Shown here: piece by piece, positions 26,486 to 36,306 of the stretch
Numbering within the stretch: position 1 is the first letter of the stretch
How the letters are laid out: each line of letters begins with the position of its first letter
NCBI GenBank assembly: GCA_963734725.1
Contig: CAVTIX010000027.1
Coordinates: 124,001-188,000, forward strand
Origin: DASXKD01 sp963734725
GTDB lineage: Bacteria; Actinomycetota; Actinomycetes; Streptosporangiales; Streptosporangiaceae
DNA length: 64,000 nt
Direction of reading: 5' to 3'
Position numbers and translations under genes: made by a program
The notes under the pieces: model-generated
The model's database searches: none
Told to the model about the DNA's origin: nothing
The model's input: only the letters and a program-made list of their open reading frames with translations

Positions 26486-27516
26486 AGTGGAGGGTCCTGC
26501 CTGTGCGGCCAGCTGTCCAGCTCGTCGTGCTGCCCGTCCGGCGTGTCCGGGCCGGACCGGGCTGCCCCGCCGCCGGCCGCCGCCATCACAGCGGCTGCCG
26601 CCAGTGTGGAGGCGGCCGAGCTCAGGCCCTCCACGTCAACCTCGCCCACGGCCCCGAGCCGGCTGACCGCCTCCGAGCCAGCCGCGTTGCCGACCGCGAC
26701 GGCCTCGGTGATCGATGCCCCTTTGCACAGCGCGCCGATCAGCGCTCCAGCGAAGGCGTCGCCCGCGCCCGTCCGGTCACGCACCCGCACCCGCCTGATG
26801 CCCTCGGTCACCTCCGTCGGCCCGGCCCGGCCCGGCTGGCCGGCCACCATCGCGCCGTTGGCGCCCAGCTTCACGACCACTGGCGGGCCCCAGGAGGCCG
26901 CGGTGTCGATCGCCGCGGCGAGCGAGGCGGCGCCCGTCAGCCGGAGTAGCTCCTCGGCATTGGGCAGGAACACGTCGGCCAGCCGCGCGCAGGCCAGCAC
27001 GGCCGCCGGATCGGCTGCGATCTCATTCAGGCCGACGTCCACAGCGATCCGGATACCCAGGTCACGCGCTTCCCGGATGAGCCCGGCCATTCCCCGGTGC
27101 GCGTGCAGATAGCACCAGGCTGGCCGCTCTCGCCGCAGGATTTCCAGCCAGCGCTCGTGCTCGCGGCTCTCGGTCTGGGCGCGCGGCGGCAGGTAGCTGA
27201 TGAACGCCCGGTCTCCCGCGTAGTTCACCACCACCGTGATGCCAGCGGCGGGGCCAGCGACACGCTGGGAGGCCGACAGGTCAACTCCGGCGCGGTGGCA
27301 GTACTCCTCCACCACGCGGGAACCGAGATCCTCGCCGAGCAGGGTGGACAGGCCCGCGCTGGCGTCCATCCGGCTGGCGGCGCTGGCCGCGGTGACCGCG
27401 CCGCCGCAGGAGATGGCGAACTCGTCGGCGAAGATCTCCTCCCCGGGAGCGGGCAGGGCCGGCACGTCGCCGAAGACGATCTCCAGGAACATTGTGCCGA
27501 ACGCGATCAGATCCAT
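26482..27516 (-). CDS. PfkB-family carbohydrate kinase
   Basis: 344 residues. Ribokinase fold: AFGTMFLEIVFGDVPALPAPGEE at the start, a substrate GG motif (FAISCGGAVTAASAASRM), and VRDRTGAGDAFAGALIGAL with the catalytic Asp near the C-terminus. The last 35 residues are low-complexity. ATG 27516 is seven bases after the ATPase stop. Sugar specificity is unknown; in this operon an amino sugar or its phosphate is likely. Confidence 0.82.
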   Translation of the reverse strand: MDLIAFGTMFLEIVFGDVPALPAPGEEIFADEFAISCGGAVTAASAASRMDASAGLSTLLGEDLGSRVVEEYCHRAGVDLSASQRVAGPAAGITVVVNYAGDRAFISYLPPRAQTESREHERWLEILRRERPAWCYLHAHRGMAGLIREARDLGIRIAVDVGLNEIAADPAAVLACARLADVFLPNAEELLRLTGAASLAAAIDTAASWGPPVVVKLGANGAMVAGQPGRAGPTEVTEGIRRVRVRDRTGAGDAFAGALIGALCKGASITEAVAVGNAAGSEAVSRLGAVGEVDVEGLSSAASTLAAAAVMAAAGGGAARSGPDTPDGQHDELDSWPHRQDPPL

Positions 27517-27523
27517 GATCTCG

Positions 27524-28630
27524 TCACCGGAAGGCTTGGGTCTCGGCGTCTGCCCGGGCGACGTGGCACGCGGCGCTGTGCTCGGGCAGGAGCTCCCGCA
27601 GCGGCGGGGTGACCTGGTGGCACTCGTCGATGGCCAGCGGGCAGCGCCAGCGGAACCGGCACCCCGGAGCGGGGTCGATGACCTTGGGCGGCTCGCCGCG
27701 GTCGGTCTCCGCCCCCACACCGAGCGGGGCGCGCGGGTCGGGGACCGCGGACAGCAGCAGCTGGGTGTAGGGGTGCCTGGGCAGGCTCAGCACCTCTTCG
27801 GTGGGGCCGGTCTCGGCGATGTGCCCCGCGTACATCACGATCAGCCGGTCGGCCACGTAGCGCGCGCTGGCGATGTCGTGGGTGATGTAGAGGATGGAGA
27901 CGCCCTGGGTGTCACGCAGGTCGGCCATCAGGTTGAGCAGCCCGATGCGGATCGAGACGTCCAGCATCGAGACCGGCTCGTCGGCCAGGATCAGCTTCGG
28001 CCGCAGCGCCAGCGCCTGGGCGAAGCCGACCCGCTGCCGCTGGCCGCCGCTCAGCTCGTGCGGGAACCGCTCGAGCACCTCGGCGGCCGGGGTCAGGCCG
28101 ACCGCGGTGAAGACCCGCTCCGCCTCCTCGCGCCGCTGCTGCGCGGACAGTTCGGGCCGGTGCAGCTTGAGGCAGCGCATGATGCCGTGGGACACCCGGA
28201 ACACCGGGTTGAAGGAGGCGAACGGATCCTGGAACACCATCGGCACGTCGCCCCGGTAGCGGAGCATCGCCCGGCGGCCGCGGACGGCCGACAGCGGCCT
28301 GCCCTGGAAGTAGATCTCGCCGCTGGTGGGCTTGTACAGCTTGGCAAGCAGCCGGGCGACCGTGGATTTGCCGCTTCCGCTCTCCCCCGCCAGCGCGACG
28401 ATCTCGTGTTCGCCGATGGTCAGGCTGATGTCGTCCACGGCGTGCAGGGTGCGCTTGGACAGCGCGCCGCCGATCTTGAAATGCCGGGTCAGGTTCTCGG
28501 TCCGCAGCACCGCTGCGGTCCCGGCCCGGGCGGACGATGCCTCGGACTCCGCCGGTGCAGGGGCGGCCGCGGGCAAGGCCGTGTCGCGAATTGCCGCACG
28601 GGGTGGCTGGCCGGCCGCTGGGTCAGTCAT
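27524..28630 (-). CDS. ABC transporter ATPase, OppF/DppF-like
   Basis: 368 residues. Walker A GESGSGKST, signature LSGGQRQR, Walker B LILADEPVSMLD and H-loop YITHDI are intact. The C-terminal oligopeptide/dipeptide extension (RCPLAIDEC) is present. The N-terminal 40 residues are an Ala/Pro-rich tail. It overlaps the upstream ATPase gene by eight bases. It works with the paired ATPase to power the importer. Confidence 0.9.
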   Translation of the reverse strand: MTDPAAGQPPRAAIRDTALPAAAPAPAESEASSARAGTAAVLRTENLTRHFKIGGALSKRTLHAVDDISLTIGEHEIVALAGESGSGKSTVARLLAKLYKPTSGEIYFQGRPLSAVRGRRAMLRYRGDVPMVFQDPFASFNPVFRVSHGIMRCLKLHRPELSAQQRREEAERVFTAVGLTPAAEVLERFPHELSGGQRQRVGFAQALALRPKLILADEPVSMLDVSIRIGLLNLMADLRDTQGVSILYITHDIASARYVADRLIVMYAGHIAETGPTEEVLSLPRHPYTQLLLSAVPDPRAPLGVGAETDRGEPPKVIDPAPGCRFRWRCPLAIDECHQVTPPLRELLPEHSAACHVARADAETQAFR

Positions 28631-29648
28631 TGCCCCGCTCCTCCCCCGCGTGCAGGAAGCAGCGGACGAGCGTGCCGCCCACCTCGTACAGCGGCGGCGG
28701 CTCCACCTCGCACCGGGCCATCACCTTCGGGCAGCGCGGGGCGAACCGGCAGCCCGGGGGGATGGCGGCCAGGTTGGGGGGACTGCCCGGGATTCCGGTG
28801 AGCGGCACCCGGGGCCCTCTGATCGAGGGGAACGCTTCCAGCAGGCCGACGCTGTAGGGATGCAACGGCGTGTCGAAGACCCGCCTGGTCGCCCCGAGCT
28901 CGGCCACGACGCCGCCGTACATCACCATCAGCCGGTCGGAGAAGTGGCTGACCAGCGACATGTCGTGGGTGACGAAGACGATCGCGAAGCCGAGCTCTTC
29001 CTGCAGTTCCTTGATCTGCACCATCAGCGACCGCTGCGCCACGACGTCGAGCGCGGACGTCGGCTCGTCCATGATCACGAGATCGGGGGTGAACAGCATC
29101 GCCATGGCGATCATGGATCGCTGGCGCATGCCGCCGGAAAGCTGGTGCGGGTAGCTCTTCAGGTGAGTCGGGTCGATGCTGACCATCCGGAGCACCTCGG
29201 CCGACCGGTCGGCGATCTGCGCCTTGGCGGTAACGCCGTGCGCCCGCATGGCGTCGGCGAACTGGGCGCCGATCGACTTGACCGGGTTGAGCGCGTTCAT
29301 CGCGCTCTGCATGACCACCGACAGGTCTTTCCACCGGACCGCGGCCAGCTCCCGGTCGGTGAGCCCGACCATGTTGCGGCCCAGGAAGGTCACGCTGCCG
29401 CCGGTTATCTCGGCCGGCGGGGCCAGTAGCTGGGCGATGGCGAACAGCAGGGTGGACTTGCCGCACCCGGACTCACCGACGATGCCGATGAACTCCCCGG
29501 GGGCAAGGTCGAAGCTGACGTCGTCCACCGCCAGGACCGTGCCGCGCTCCAGGATGTATTCGACCGACAGGTCGCGGACCTCCAGCACGTTGCCGGTGAT
29601 GCCTGCCGGGCCGTTGCGCGGGAAGCTCTCAGCCGGTGCGCTTGACAC
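28623..29648 (-). CDS. ABC transporter ATPase, OppD/DppD-like
   Basis: 341 residues. Walker A GESGCGKST, signature LSGGMRQR, Walker B LVIMDEPTSALD, H-loop VTHDM, and the C-terminal FAPRCP motif of Opp-type ATPases. GTG 29648 was chosen for its GGAGG; the longer frame to 29666 would begin with TTG. It overlaps the permease gene by 20 bases. Confidence 0.9.
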   Translation of the reverse strand: MSSAPAESFPRNGPAGITGNVLEVRDLSVEYILERGTVLAVDDVSFDLAPGEFIGIVGESGCGKSTLLFAIAQLLAPPAEITGGSVTFLGRNMVGLTDRELAAVRWKDLSVVMQSAMNALNPVKSIGAQFADAMRAHGVTAKAQIADRSAEVLRMVSIDPTHLKSYPHQLSGGMRQRSMIAMAMLFTPDLVIMDEPTSALDVVAQRSLMVQIKELQEELGFAIVFVTHDMSLVSHFSDRLMVMYGGVVAELGATRRVFDTPLHPYSVGLLEAFPSIRGPRVPLTGIPGSPPNLAAIPPGCRFAPRCPKVMARCEVEPPPLYEVGGTLVRCFLHAGEERGND

Positions 29649-30681
29649 GGAGCCTCCTGCGCGCAACTGGGGTGGTAGCCGCGCCAGCCCGGGTACGCCG
29701 CATGCTCCGGACCGGCCGCAAGGCCGGGTTGCCGATCTCGTCGAAGGCGTAGTTGAGCAGCGCGAACGCCGCGCCCAGCGCGACGATGCACAGCCCGGGG
29801 ACGATGATCCACAACGGCAAGCCAGTCTGGAATGCCTCGGCGTTCTGGGCCCAGTAGAGCATCGTTCCCCAGCTGGTCACGTTCGGGTCGCCGAGCCCGA
29901 TGAACTGCAGGCTGGACGAGAAGAGCACCGCGTACAGCGCGTTGGTCAGGAAGGCGGCCACGAGCAGCGACGTCATCGTGGGGATGATCTCCACGCAGAT
30001 GATATACAGCGGGCGCTCGCCGCGGACCTTTGCCGCGTTGAGGAAGTCCCGGTTGCGCAGCGACAGCGCCTGGGCGCGCAGTTGCCGCGCCGTGTACGAC
30101 CAGCCGGTCAAAGCGATGACCGCGATCATCACCGAGGTGCCCGCGCCGTGCAGGTAGCTGCCGATGATGATGAGCAGCGGGAACAACGGGATGACCAGGA
30201 GCACGTCGGTGAACACGTTGAGCGTCCCATCCCACGCCCCGCCCAGGTAGGCGGCGGCCACGCCGATCAGCATCGCGACGATCGTGGCGAACAGGCCCAC
30301 CCCGAACGCGATCAGGAGCACCGGCCGGGTTCCATAGATCACCTGGGCGAAGATGTCCTGCCCGAAGGACGTCGTGCCCAGCCAGTGCTGTGCGTTCGGG
30401 GTCAGGCCGCGCGGGTAGATCTCGGCCTGCGGATCGTCGTGCGCGATCAGCCCGGGAAACAGCGCCACGAAGATGAACAGCACCAGCAACGCGGTGCCGA
30501 CGGTGGCCTTGCGGTTGGCGGTGATGGCGCGGCCCATCCGCCGCAGGGAGCGGGCTCCCGCGATCGAGCCTCCGCCCGCCAAGGGCAGCCCAGCCGCCGC
30601 GGGGCCGGCGGCACCGAGGGGTCCGGCACCGGTGCCGGTGCCCGCCTCGCTGGCCCCTGGAGGGGTTTGCAGCGCGGCCAT
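29629..30681 (-). CDS. ABC transporter permease, DppC/OppC-like
   Basis: 350 residues. An Ala/Gly-rich N-terminal tail of about 45 residues is followed by the OppC_N helix and five membrane helices. The EAA loop is visible (ALSLRNRDFLNAAKVRGERPLYIICVEIIP). The C-terminal tail is Arg-rich. It begins two bases after the stop of the other permease. It forms half of the importer channel. Confidence 0.9.
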   Translation of the reverse strand: MAALQTPPGASEAGTGTGAGPLGAAGPAAAGLPLAGGGSIAGARSLRRMGRAITANRKATVGTALLVLFIFVALFPGLIAHDDPQAEIYPRGLTPNAQHWLGTTSFGQDIFAQVIYGTRPVLLIAFGVGLFATIVAMLIGVAAAYLGGAWDGTLNVFTDVLLVIPLFPLLIIIGSYLHGAGTSVMIAVIALTGWSYTARQLRAQALSLRNRDFLNAAKVRGERPLYIICVEIIPTMTSLLVAAFLTNALYAVLFSSSLQFIGLGDPNVTSWGTMLYWAQNAEAFQTGLPLWIIVPGLCIVALGAAFALLNYAFDEIGNPALRPVRSMRRTRAGAATTPVARRRLRVKRTG

Positions 30682-30683
30682 GG

Positions 30684-31670
30684 CTACCCCGCCGCCCTGG
30701 TCCGCGGGTCGAGGATGGCGGTCGCGATGTCCGAGAGCAGGATCGCGAACAGCACGGCCACGGTGATCAACAGGAACAAGGCTTGCATCAGCGGGTAGTC
30801 CTCGTTGTTGACGGCCTGCAGGAGCAGGTAGCCGACCCCTTGGTAATTGAAGACCTCCTCGATCAGGATCGCGCCGCCGACCACGAACCCGAGCGACATG
30901 GCGAAGCCGGTGAGGTTCGGCAGGATCGCGTTCCGCGCCGCGTAGTCGAGCATGATGCGGTGGCTGGGCAGGCCCTTGGCCCGGGCCATCCGCACGTAAT
31001 CCTCCGCGAGCGTGGTGATCATGGTGTTGCGCATGGTCAGGATCCAGACACCGATCGTGGTGATCAGCAGGGTGAACGCGGGCAGGATGGCATGCTCGGC
31101 CACGTTGCCGATGAAGGCCGCGTTGAACCCCGGCGTCAGCGCGTAGTTGTAGCTGAAGAAGTACGGCAGCACCTTCAGCTTCACCCCGAAGATCAGGATC
31201 AGGACCAGGCCGATCCAGAAGTACGGGATTACCGTCATGATCACGAATACCGGCGGCAACAGGCTGTCCATCCGGCCACCGCGCCACCACGCGCTGACGA
31301 TGCCGATCCCCGTGCCCAGGATGAACGCCAGGACCGTGGTGAGGCCCACCAGACCCAGGGTCCACGGGATCGCGTCGAACACGATCCTGCCGACCGACGC
31401 CCCGGGCTGGGTGGTCAGCGAGGTGCCGAACCGGAGCGTCGCGACGTTGCCCAAGTAGCTGAAGTACTGCGCCACCACGTTCTGGTGGGTGCCGACGCCG
31501 AACTGCGCCTCGAGCACCTTGACCGCCTGCGGGCTGATCCCGCCGCGGAATTTGCCGATGATCGCGAGCGCCGGGTTGCCCGGCATCAACCGCGGCAGCG
31601 CGAAGTTCAGGGTGAGCGCCACCCACAGGGTCAGCGCGAAGAAGCCCAGGCGCCGAAGCACGTATCTCAT
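30684..31670 (-). CDS. ABC transporter permease, DppB/OppB-like
   Basis: 328 residues with six membrane helices. The start is typical (MRYVLRRLGFFALTLWVALTLNFALPRLMPGNP), and the EAA loop is EDYVRMARAKGLPSHRIMLDYAARNAILP. It follows the binding-protein gene after about 160 bp that include a terminator-like hairpin, so it may be expressed at a lower level than the binding protein. Confidence 0.9.
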   Translation of the reverse strand: MRYVLRRLGFFALTLWVALTLNFALPRLMPGNPALAIIGKFRGGISPQAVKVLEAQFGVGTHQNVVAQYFSYLGNVATLRFGTSLTTQPGASVGRIVFDAIPWTLGLVGLTTVLAFILGTGIGIVSAWWRGGRMDSLLPPVFVIMTVIPYFWIGLVLILIFGVKLKVLPYFFSYNYALTPGFNAAFIGNVAEHAILPAFTLLITTIGVWILTMRNTMITTLAEDYVRMARAKGLPSHRIMLDYAARNAILPNLTGFAMSLGFVVGGAILIEEVFNYQGVGYLLLQAVNNEDYPLMQALFLLITVAVLFAILLSDIATAILDPRTRAAG

Positions 31671-31780
31671 GTGCTCCTCCCGATGCCCATCGTCCGCCCT
31701 TCTAACGCTCGCTCACCCGCGGTGGCCCCGCAAGAGCCCGCGAAAACCGCTAGGCAGCGGCGCGGGCCGCCGGGCCAGGC

Positions 31781-31819
31781 CCGTCCCTGGGGTACGCCTG
31801 CCGCGCACCCCAGGGACGG
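31781..31819 (-). terminator. Intra-operon attenuating hairpin after the binding-protein gene
   Basis: CCGTCCCTGGGGT (31781-31793) and ACCCCAGGGACGG (31807-31819) form a perfect 13-bp stem. On the minus strand it lies directly after the corrected stop of the solute-binding protein and before the permeases, a common arrangement for making more binding protein than channel. The rest of 31671-31828 holds no gene. Confidence 0.75.
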
Positions 31820-31828
31820 TCCGCGCCG

Positions 31829-33512
31829 CTAGCCCTTCGGCGCCAGGCGCATCATCTGCTGGCCCCAGTCGGGATACTGCCAAGGAGCCGGCAGCGCGTA
31901 CTGATTGGTCTGGGTAACCCAGCCGGTGAAGCTGCCGGTGTCGTACTGGAACCAGTCGACCGCTTCGGTGATCGGGATGACCGGCACCTCCTTGAGCATG
32001 ACTTGTTGCAGCTTGTTGACGATCGAATGCTGGGTGGCCGAGTCATTGGTGGCGGCGTACTGGTTGATCAGCGCATCGGTTTGCGGGTTGCTGTAGCGCT
32101 CCCAGTTCGACCCGGCAGCCGTGCCGATCGGGGCCGAGTTGCCCGAGTAGAGCCACTGGCGCAGCTCGTAGTACGGGCTCGGCCCACCGGTCTCGCTGTT
32201 GTAAGCGAGCTGGAATTGGCCGGCGTAGACCTTCTGTTCCCAGCTGGTCTGACGCCAGGTTCTGGGGCGTGACCTGGATGCCGACGGCCTTGAGATCCTG
32301 CTGGATCACGTTGACCGCGGCGACCCAGTCGGAGAACCCGCCATTGTTGATGATGGTGAAGGACAGCTTCTGGCCGCCCTTGGCCATGATCCCGTCCGGG
32401 CCCTTCTTGAAGCCCGCGGCCTGCAGGATGGATATCGCCTTTTGCGGGTTGTAGGCGTAGTCGTTGCCGTAGGCGGCTGCCGCGGACGAGTCCAGCCACG
32501 AACGGAACGTCGGGGTGACGATCCCCGCCTGGTTGGAGGGGGGCTCGTAGCCGTACTCACCGATGGTGGACGCCTTCTGCCGGTTGATCGCGTACGCCAT
32601 GGCCTGGCGAACCGCGACGTTCTTCAGGATCGGGTTCGTCAGGTTGATGAACATCGAGACGTTCGCCACCGGCGGGAACCAGTAGTGGTAGTCCGGGTTC
32701 TTGGAGGTGTAGAACTTCTGGATGTTCGGGATGAATTGACCGCCCCACTGCGCCTGGCCAGTGGCCAGGTAGGTGTTGGCGGTGTCGTTGGTCAGGAACG
32801 ACGGGTAGTTGACCGTCTCGACCTTCGGATAGCCCGTCCGCCAGTAGTGCGGGTTCGCGGTGTACTTGATGTTCTGCGGGGTGCAGGTGCTGCTGCTCGC
32901 GGTGAAGGCGCCGGTGCCAACGGGGTTCTTGTCGGGGTAGGTCACCGGGTTTGCGATCTTCGACCAGACCTTCTGGTCGACGATTGCGACCTGGTCGCCG
33001 ATGTAGTAGAAGTACGGCACCGCGGCGGCCTTGAACGTCATGACGACCTGATCGGACCCCTTCTGGGCGACGCTGGACAGCACCGACCAGACGGAGTTGA
33101 TGTCGAGAGTCTTGTGCGCCTTCAGCAGGTTGAAGGTGTACGCCACGTCGGCTGCCGTCAGCGGGTCGCCGTTGCTGAACTTCACTCCGTTGCGGATGGT
33201 GAAGGTCAGCGTCTTGTTGCCGCTCCCCCACGCCCAGCTCGTGGCCAGCCAGGGGCTCGCCTGGCCGCTCTGCAGTGTGTTGATGAACACCAGCGGCTCG
33301 TAGACGTTCCCCATCGAGTAGCTGATGTAGGACAGGTTGAACGGGTTGAAGTTGCAGGTCCAGGTCCCGCCGCTCTCGTTGTCAATGGTCAGGACCCCGT
33401 GGGGCCCAGACGATCCCGACGACGACGGTGGCGAGGAGGACGAGCTGCCTCCGCAGGCGGCCGCGAGCAGCCCGGCGGCGGCGAGAACCGCAACAAAGGT
33501 GAAACGTCTCAT
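31829..33512 (-). CDS. Solute-binding lipoprotein of the Opp/Dpp type (SBP_bac_5), with a frameshift near 32246
   Basis: About 560 residues once one extra base near 32246 is removed. The signal ends in a lipobox (LLAAACGG), followed by a Ser-rich tether. The core has LTIDNESGGTWTCNFNPFNLS, LTFTIRNGVKFSNGDPLTAADV and other SBP_bac_5 features. After VTPQNLASD the shifted frame continues SWEQKVYAGQFQLAYNSETG and ends in QQMMRLAPKG, so both halves are intact. It likely binds amino-sugar oligomers, by context. The start overlaps the ROK kinase stop. Confidence 0.82.
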
Positions 33513-34486
33513 AGTGGTAGCCCTTCACTGAGCGTTACAGCAGGGAGAGTGACTTCGGCGCCGTGGACGCCCGACTCCCGGGCCGCGTCCACGGCGAGCC
33601 CGACCGCGCCGATCAACGGGGCATCGGACGGGAATCGGGCTACGACGAGTTCCGGTGGGTAGGGCACCCCCGCGGTGAGAGCGTCCTGCAGGCCCGGCCG
33701 CAGCCGGTCCCACGACTGGACTATCCCGCCACCGACCGCTATCCGCACCGGGTCGATGCAGATCGCGAGGTTCACCACGTGGAAGGCGAGTTCGGCGACG
33801 AACTCCGTCAGCAGGCGGTCCAGGCCCGGTACGTCCCGGCCCGCCTCGAAGACCGCGGACGCCTCCATCGGCCCGCCGTGCGTGGTGTGGCCGGCCGCGC
33901 GCCGAGCCAGCCCTTGCCCGCTGATCATGTCTTCCAGCATCGTCCGGGCCGCCAGTGGGACGCCCACGTCCGAGGTGACGCGCAGGTTGTACCCGATCTC
34001 GCCGGCCGCTCCGTTGTTGCCGTGCAATACCTTTCCGCCCACCACGATCGCCGCGGAGAGCCCGGTCCCGAGGTTGAGATAAATGGCCGGATCGAAGCCG
34101 GCCAGCGCGCCCCAGCGCGCTTCCGCCTGGGCCGCCGCCTTCGCATCGGTTGCCATGCGGACGGCTGCCCCGGGAAAGGCCGCCCGCAGCTCACGGCCGA
34201 GCGGCAATTCCCCCCAGCCGTCGATCGTGGGCGCAAGCTCGACCCGGTCGTCGAACGGGATCCCGAAGGTGGACACGCCGACGGCCACCACCTCACGGCC
34301 GGGAGCGGCGGCCGCGAGCACCTCACGCGCGGCGTGAACGCCGCGCTCGAAGCTGGCGCGGGCGCCAAGCTCGCCGCCGCTGGACACCGTGGTGGATGCG
34401 CGCAGTTCACCGTCCGGCTCGCACACGGCTATGGCGATCTTGGTTCCGCCGAAGTCGAGACCGAGGATGACAGGCGAGTCTGCCAC
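33509..34486 (-). CDS. ROK-family sugar kinase
   Basis: 325 residues from GTG 34486 (GGAAAGG six bases before); a longer frame would start with TTG at 34558 and add a poorly conserved tail. ILGLDFGGTKIAIAV is the phosphate-1 motif; YLNLGTGLSAAIVVGGKVLHGNNGAAGEIGY contains the ROK signature area. The Cys zinc cluster of many ROK kinases is not seen, as RVTSDVGVPLAAR replaces it. It is first in the minus-strand operon. It probably phosphorylates glucosamine or a related sugar. Confidence 0.82.
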   Translation of the reverse strand: MADSPVILGLDFGGTKIAIAVCEPDGELRASTTVSSGGELGARASFERGVHAAREVLAAAAPGREVVAVGVSTFGIPFDDRVELAPTIDGWGELPLGRELRAAFPGAAVRMATDAKAAAQAEARWGALAGFDPAIYLNLGTGLSAAIVVGGKVLHGNNGAAGEIGYNLRVTSDVGVPLAARTMLEDMISGQGLARRAAGHTTHGGPMEASAVFEAGRDVPGLDRLLTEFVAELAFHVVNLAICIDPVRIAVGGGIVQSWDRLRPGLQDALTAGVPYPPELVVARFPSDAPLIGAVGLAVDAARESGVHGAEVTLPAVTLSEGLPL

Positions 34487-34562
34487 GGAGTACCTTTCCA
34501 GGGCGATGCCCTCCTGCCCCGGGCGGGCTTGTGCCCGGGACAATACCCTCTTGCTCAATTTT

Positions 34563-34581
34563 GTTAGGACAGTATCCTAAC
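34563..34581 (-). promoter_or_regulatory. Palindromic ROK operator at the head of the minus-strand operon
   Basis: GTTAGGACAGTATCCTAAC: perfect 7-bp arms around CAGTA. It matches 15 of 19 positions of the site at 17314-17332. A minus-strand promoter is likely: TTGCAC (34605-34610) with TGATAG (34581-34586), 18-base spacer, so the operator would sit at -10/+1. A half-site GTTAGG also lies at 34890-34895 just before the ROK repressor gene. Confidence 0.75.
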
Positions 34582-34801
34582 TATCAGATGGCTACAAGGC
34601 CTCAGTGCAACAGGTTGGCAACGGTCGGCCGCCCGGACAACGCCGCTGGTAGGCCCGTCCTCCGGCCGGCCGCCGGTCCCCGGCCCGCCGGTGGCCGGCT
34701 GGTTCCGGGTTCAGTGGCCGGCTGATCCCGGTCCGGGCGTCAGCCGGGTCCCGCCTGCCAGGCGGCGCCCATGCGCTGCGGCCTGCCCGCCAGCCGACGT
34801 T

Positions 34802-34864
34802 TGTGGCCGTTGTGGCAACGCCGACATTTCTGTAGGTGCTGCTACAACCATGACAAGCGATTGG
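34802..34864 (+). repeat. Conserved intergenic element B (match to 17209-17272)
   Basis: Shares TGTGG, CGTTG, CAACG, GTGCTGC, CAAC and ACAAGCG blocks in order with element A, with one gap. The outer palindrome is less perfect here. It lies 40 bp before the ROK repressor gene. The remainder of 34611-34904 holds no gene. Confidence 0.55.
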
Positions 34865-34904
34865 CCTGCCGGGTGCTCCGGTCGTAATAGTTAGGTCAGG
34901 ACGG

Positions 34905-36306
34905 ATGGCGGAGGTGGCGGTGACGGTCACGTCGTCTGGCATGCCAGGGGCCATATCGGCCGCTCGCCCCCAGCTCATCCGCGCGCTCAACGAACAGCTA
35001 CTGCTCGGGCACATCCGCGATCGTGGCCCCTGTTCCCGCGCCGACCTGGCCCGGCTGTCCGGCCTGTCCAAGCCCACCGTCTCCCTCGCCCTCGCCACGG
35101 TCGAGCAGGCGGGCCTCATCCGGGAGGCCGGCCAGCGCATCGGCCGGCCGGGCAGGTCCGCGCTGCTGTATGAGATCAGGCCGGAAGCGGGATTCGTGCT
35201 CGGCCTCGACGTGGGTGCGCAGTACGTGCGCGGCGCGCTCACCGACCTCGCAGGCGAGGTCCGGGTCCGGTCGTCGGCCCGGTCGCACGCCTCCGGCGGC
35301 CGCAGCCGGGTCGAGGAACTGGCCAGCCTGGCCGGCGAGCTGTGCGCCAAGGCAGGGCTGACCCTGTCGGACGTCACCCAGACGGTCATCGGCAGCCCGG
35401 GAATCTACGACGCCCGGCGCAACGCCATGGCGCTCACCGGCGGCCTGCCCGGCTGGGACCGCCCGATCGTGCTGTCCCGGCTGCGTGAGGTGTTCGGGCA
35501 GGCCCTGGTGGTGGAGAACGACGTGGACGCGGCGGCGCTGGCCGAGCGGGCGCATGGCCACGGCCGGGAGGTGGACAGCTTCGCGTTCGTGTCGGTCGGC
35601 ACCGGCATCGGCATGGGCCTGGTGCTCGGCGGTCAGCTGTTCCGCGGTGCGCACGGAGTGGCGGGCGAGATCGCGTACATGCCGATGACCGGCGGCCATG
35701 GCACCGACCCGGCGGACGCCCGCAAGCGCGGCGCGCTCGAAGCGTCGGCCTCCGCGCCCGCTGTGGTGCGCGCCGCGCGCCGGGCCGGGATGCGCGGCCA
35801 GGTCTCGGCCCGCCGGGTGTTCACCGCCGCCGCCCACGGCGACGAGCGCGCGGCCGCGGTGGTGGCCGAGGAGGCAGTGCTGGTGGCCAGGGTGCTCTGT
35901 GCCGTGGTCACCGTGGTGGACCCGGACCTGATCGTGCTCGGCGGCGGCGTGGGCCAGGCACCGGGATTCGCGGCAGCGGTCACCGCGGAGCTGCGGTCGA
36001 TCGCGCCGGTCATGCCCGACGTACGGGTCAGTGCGCTGGGCACCGACGCGGTGGTGGACGGCTGCCTGGCCTCCGGCGCGGAGCTTGCCTGGGCGCAGCT
36101 CACCGGAGGCCCGGCCGGATCCCCGGCCCCGGCCGGATCTCCAGTCGCGGCCGGAGTCCCCAGTCGCGGCCGCGGCCAGGGCGGACGGCCCCGGCGCAGA
36201 CAGCGGCACGAACCCGCCCGGACCCGGCCCAGACGGTTCCGGCCCTGGCGGTTCCGGCGCGGGCGTCGCCTGGGACATGGTGGCCAGCGACCCGGGGGCC
36301 CGGTGA
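34905..36306 (+). CDS. ROK-family transcriptional repressor, with a probable frameshift near 36150
   Basis: About 467 residues. The N-terminal winged helix (about 22-80) reads CSRADLARLSGLSKPTVSLALATVEQAGLI. The ROK sugar-binding domain follows: VLGLDVGAQYVRGALTDLAG, GIGMGLVLGGQLFRGAHGVAGEIAYMP and DPDLIVLGGGVGQ. As read, the frame stays open through an odd Arg-rich stretch into the SIS gene. One base removed near 36150 gives a normal acidic tail (PVAAAARADGPGADSG) ending at TGA 36304-36306, overlapping the SIS GTG. The start has no clear ribosome-binding site. It is divergent from the operon and next to the palindrome, so it is the likely repressor of the locus, relieved by an amino sugar. 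Confidence 0.8.

Noticed and set aside
29629..31626. 665-residue frame covering both permeases
   Set aside because: Only its second half is a permease; the first half is an out-of-frame reading of the DppB-like gene.
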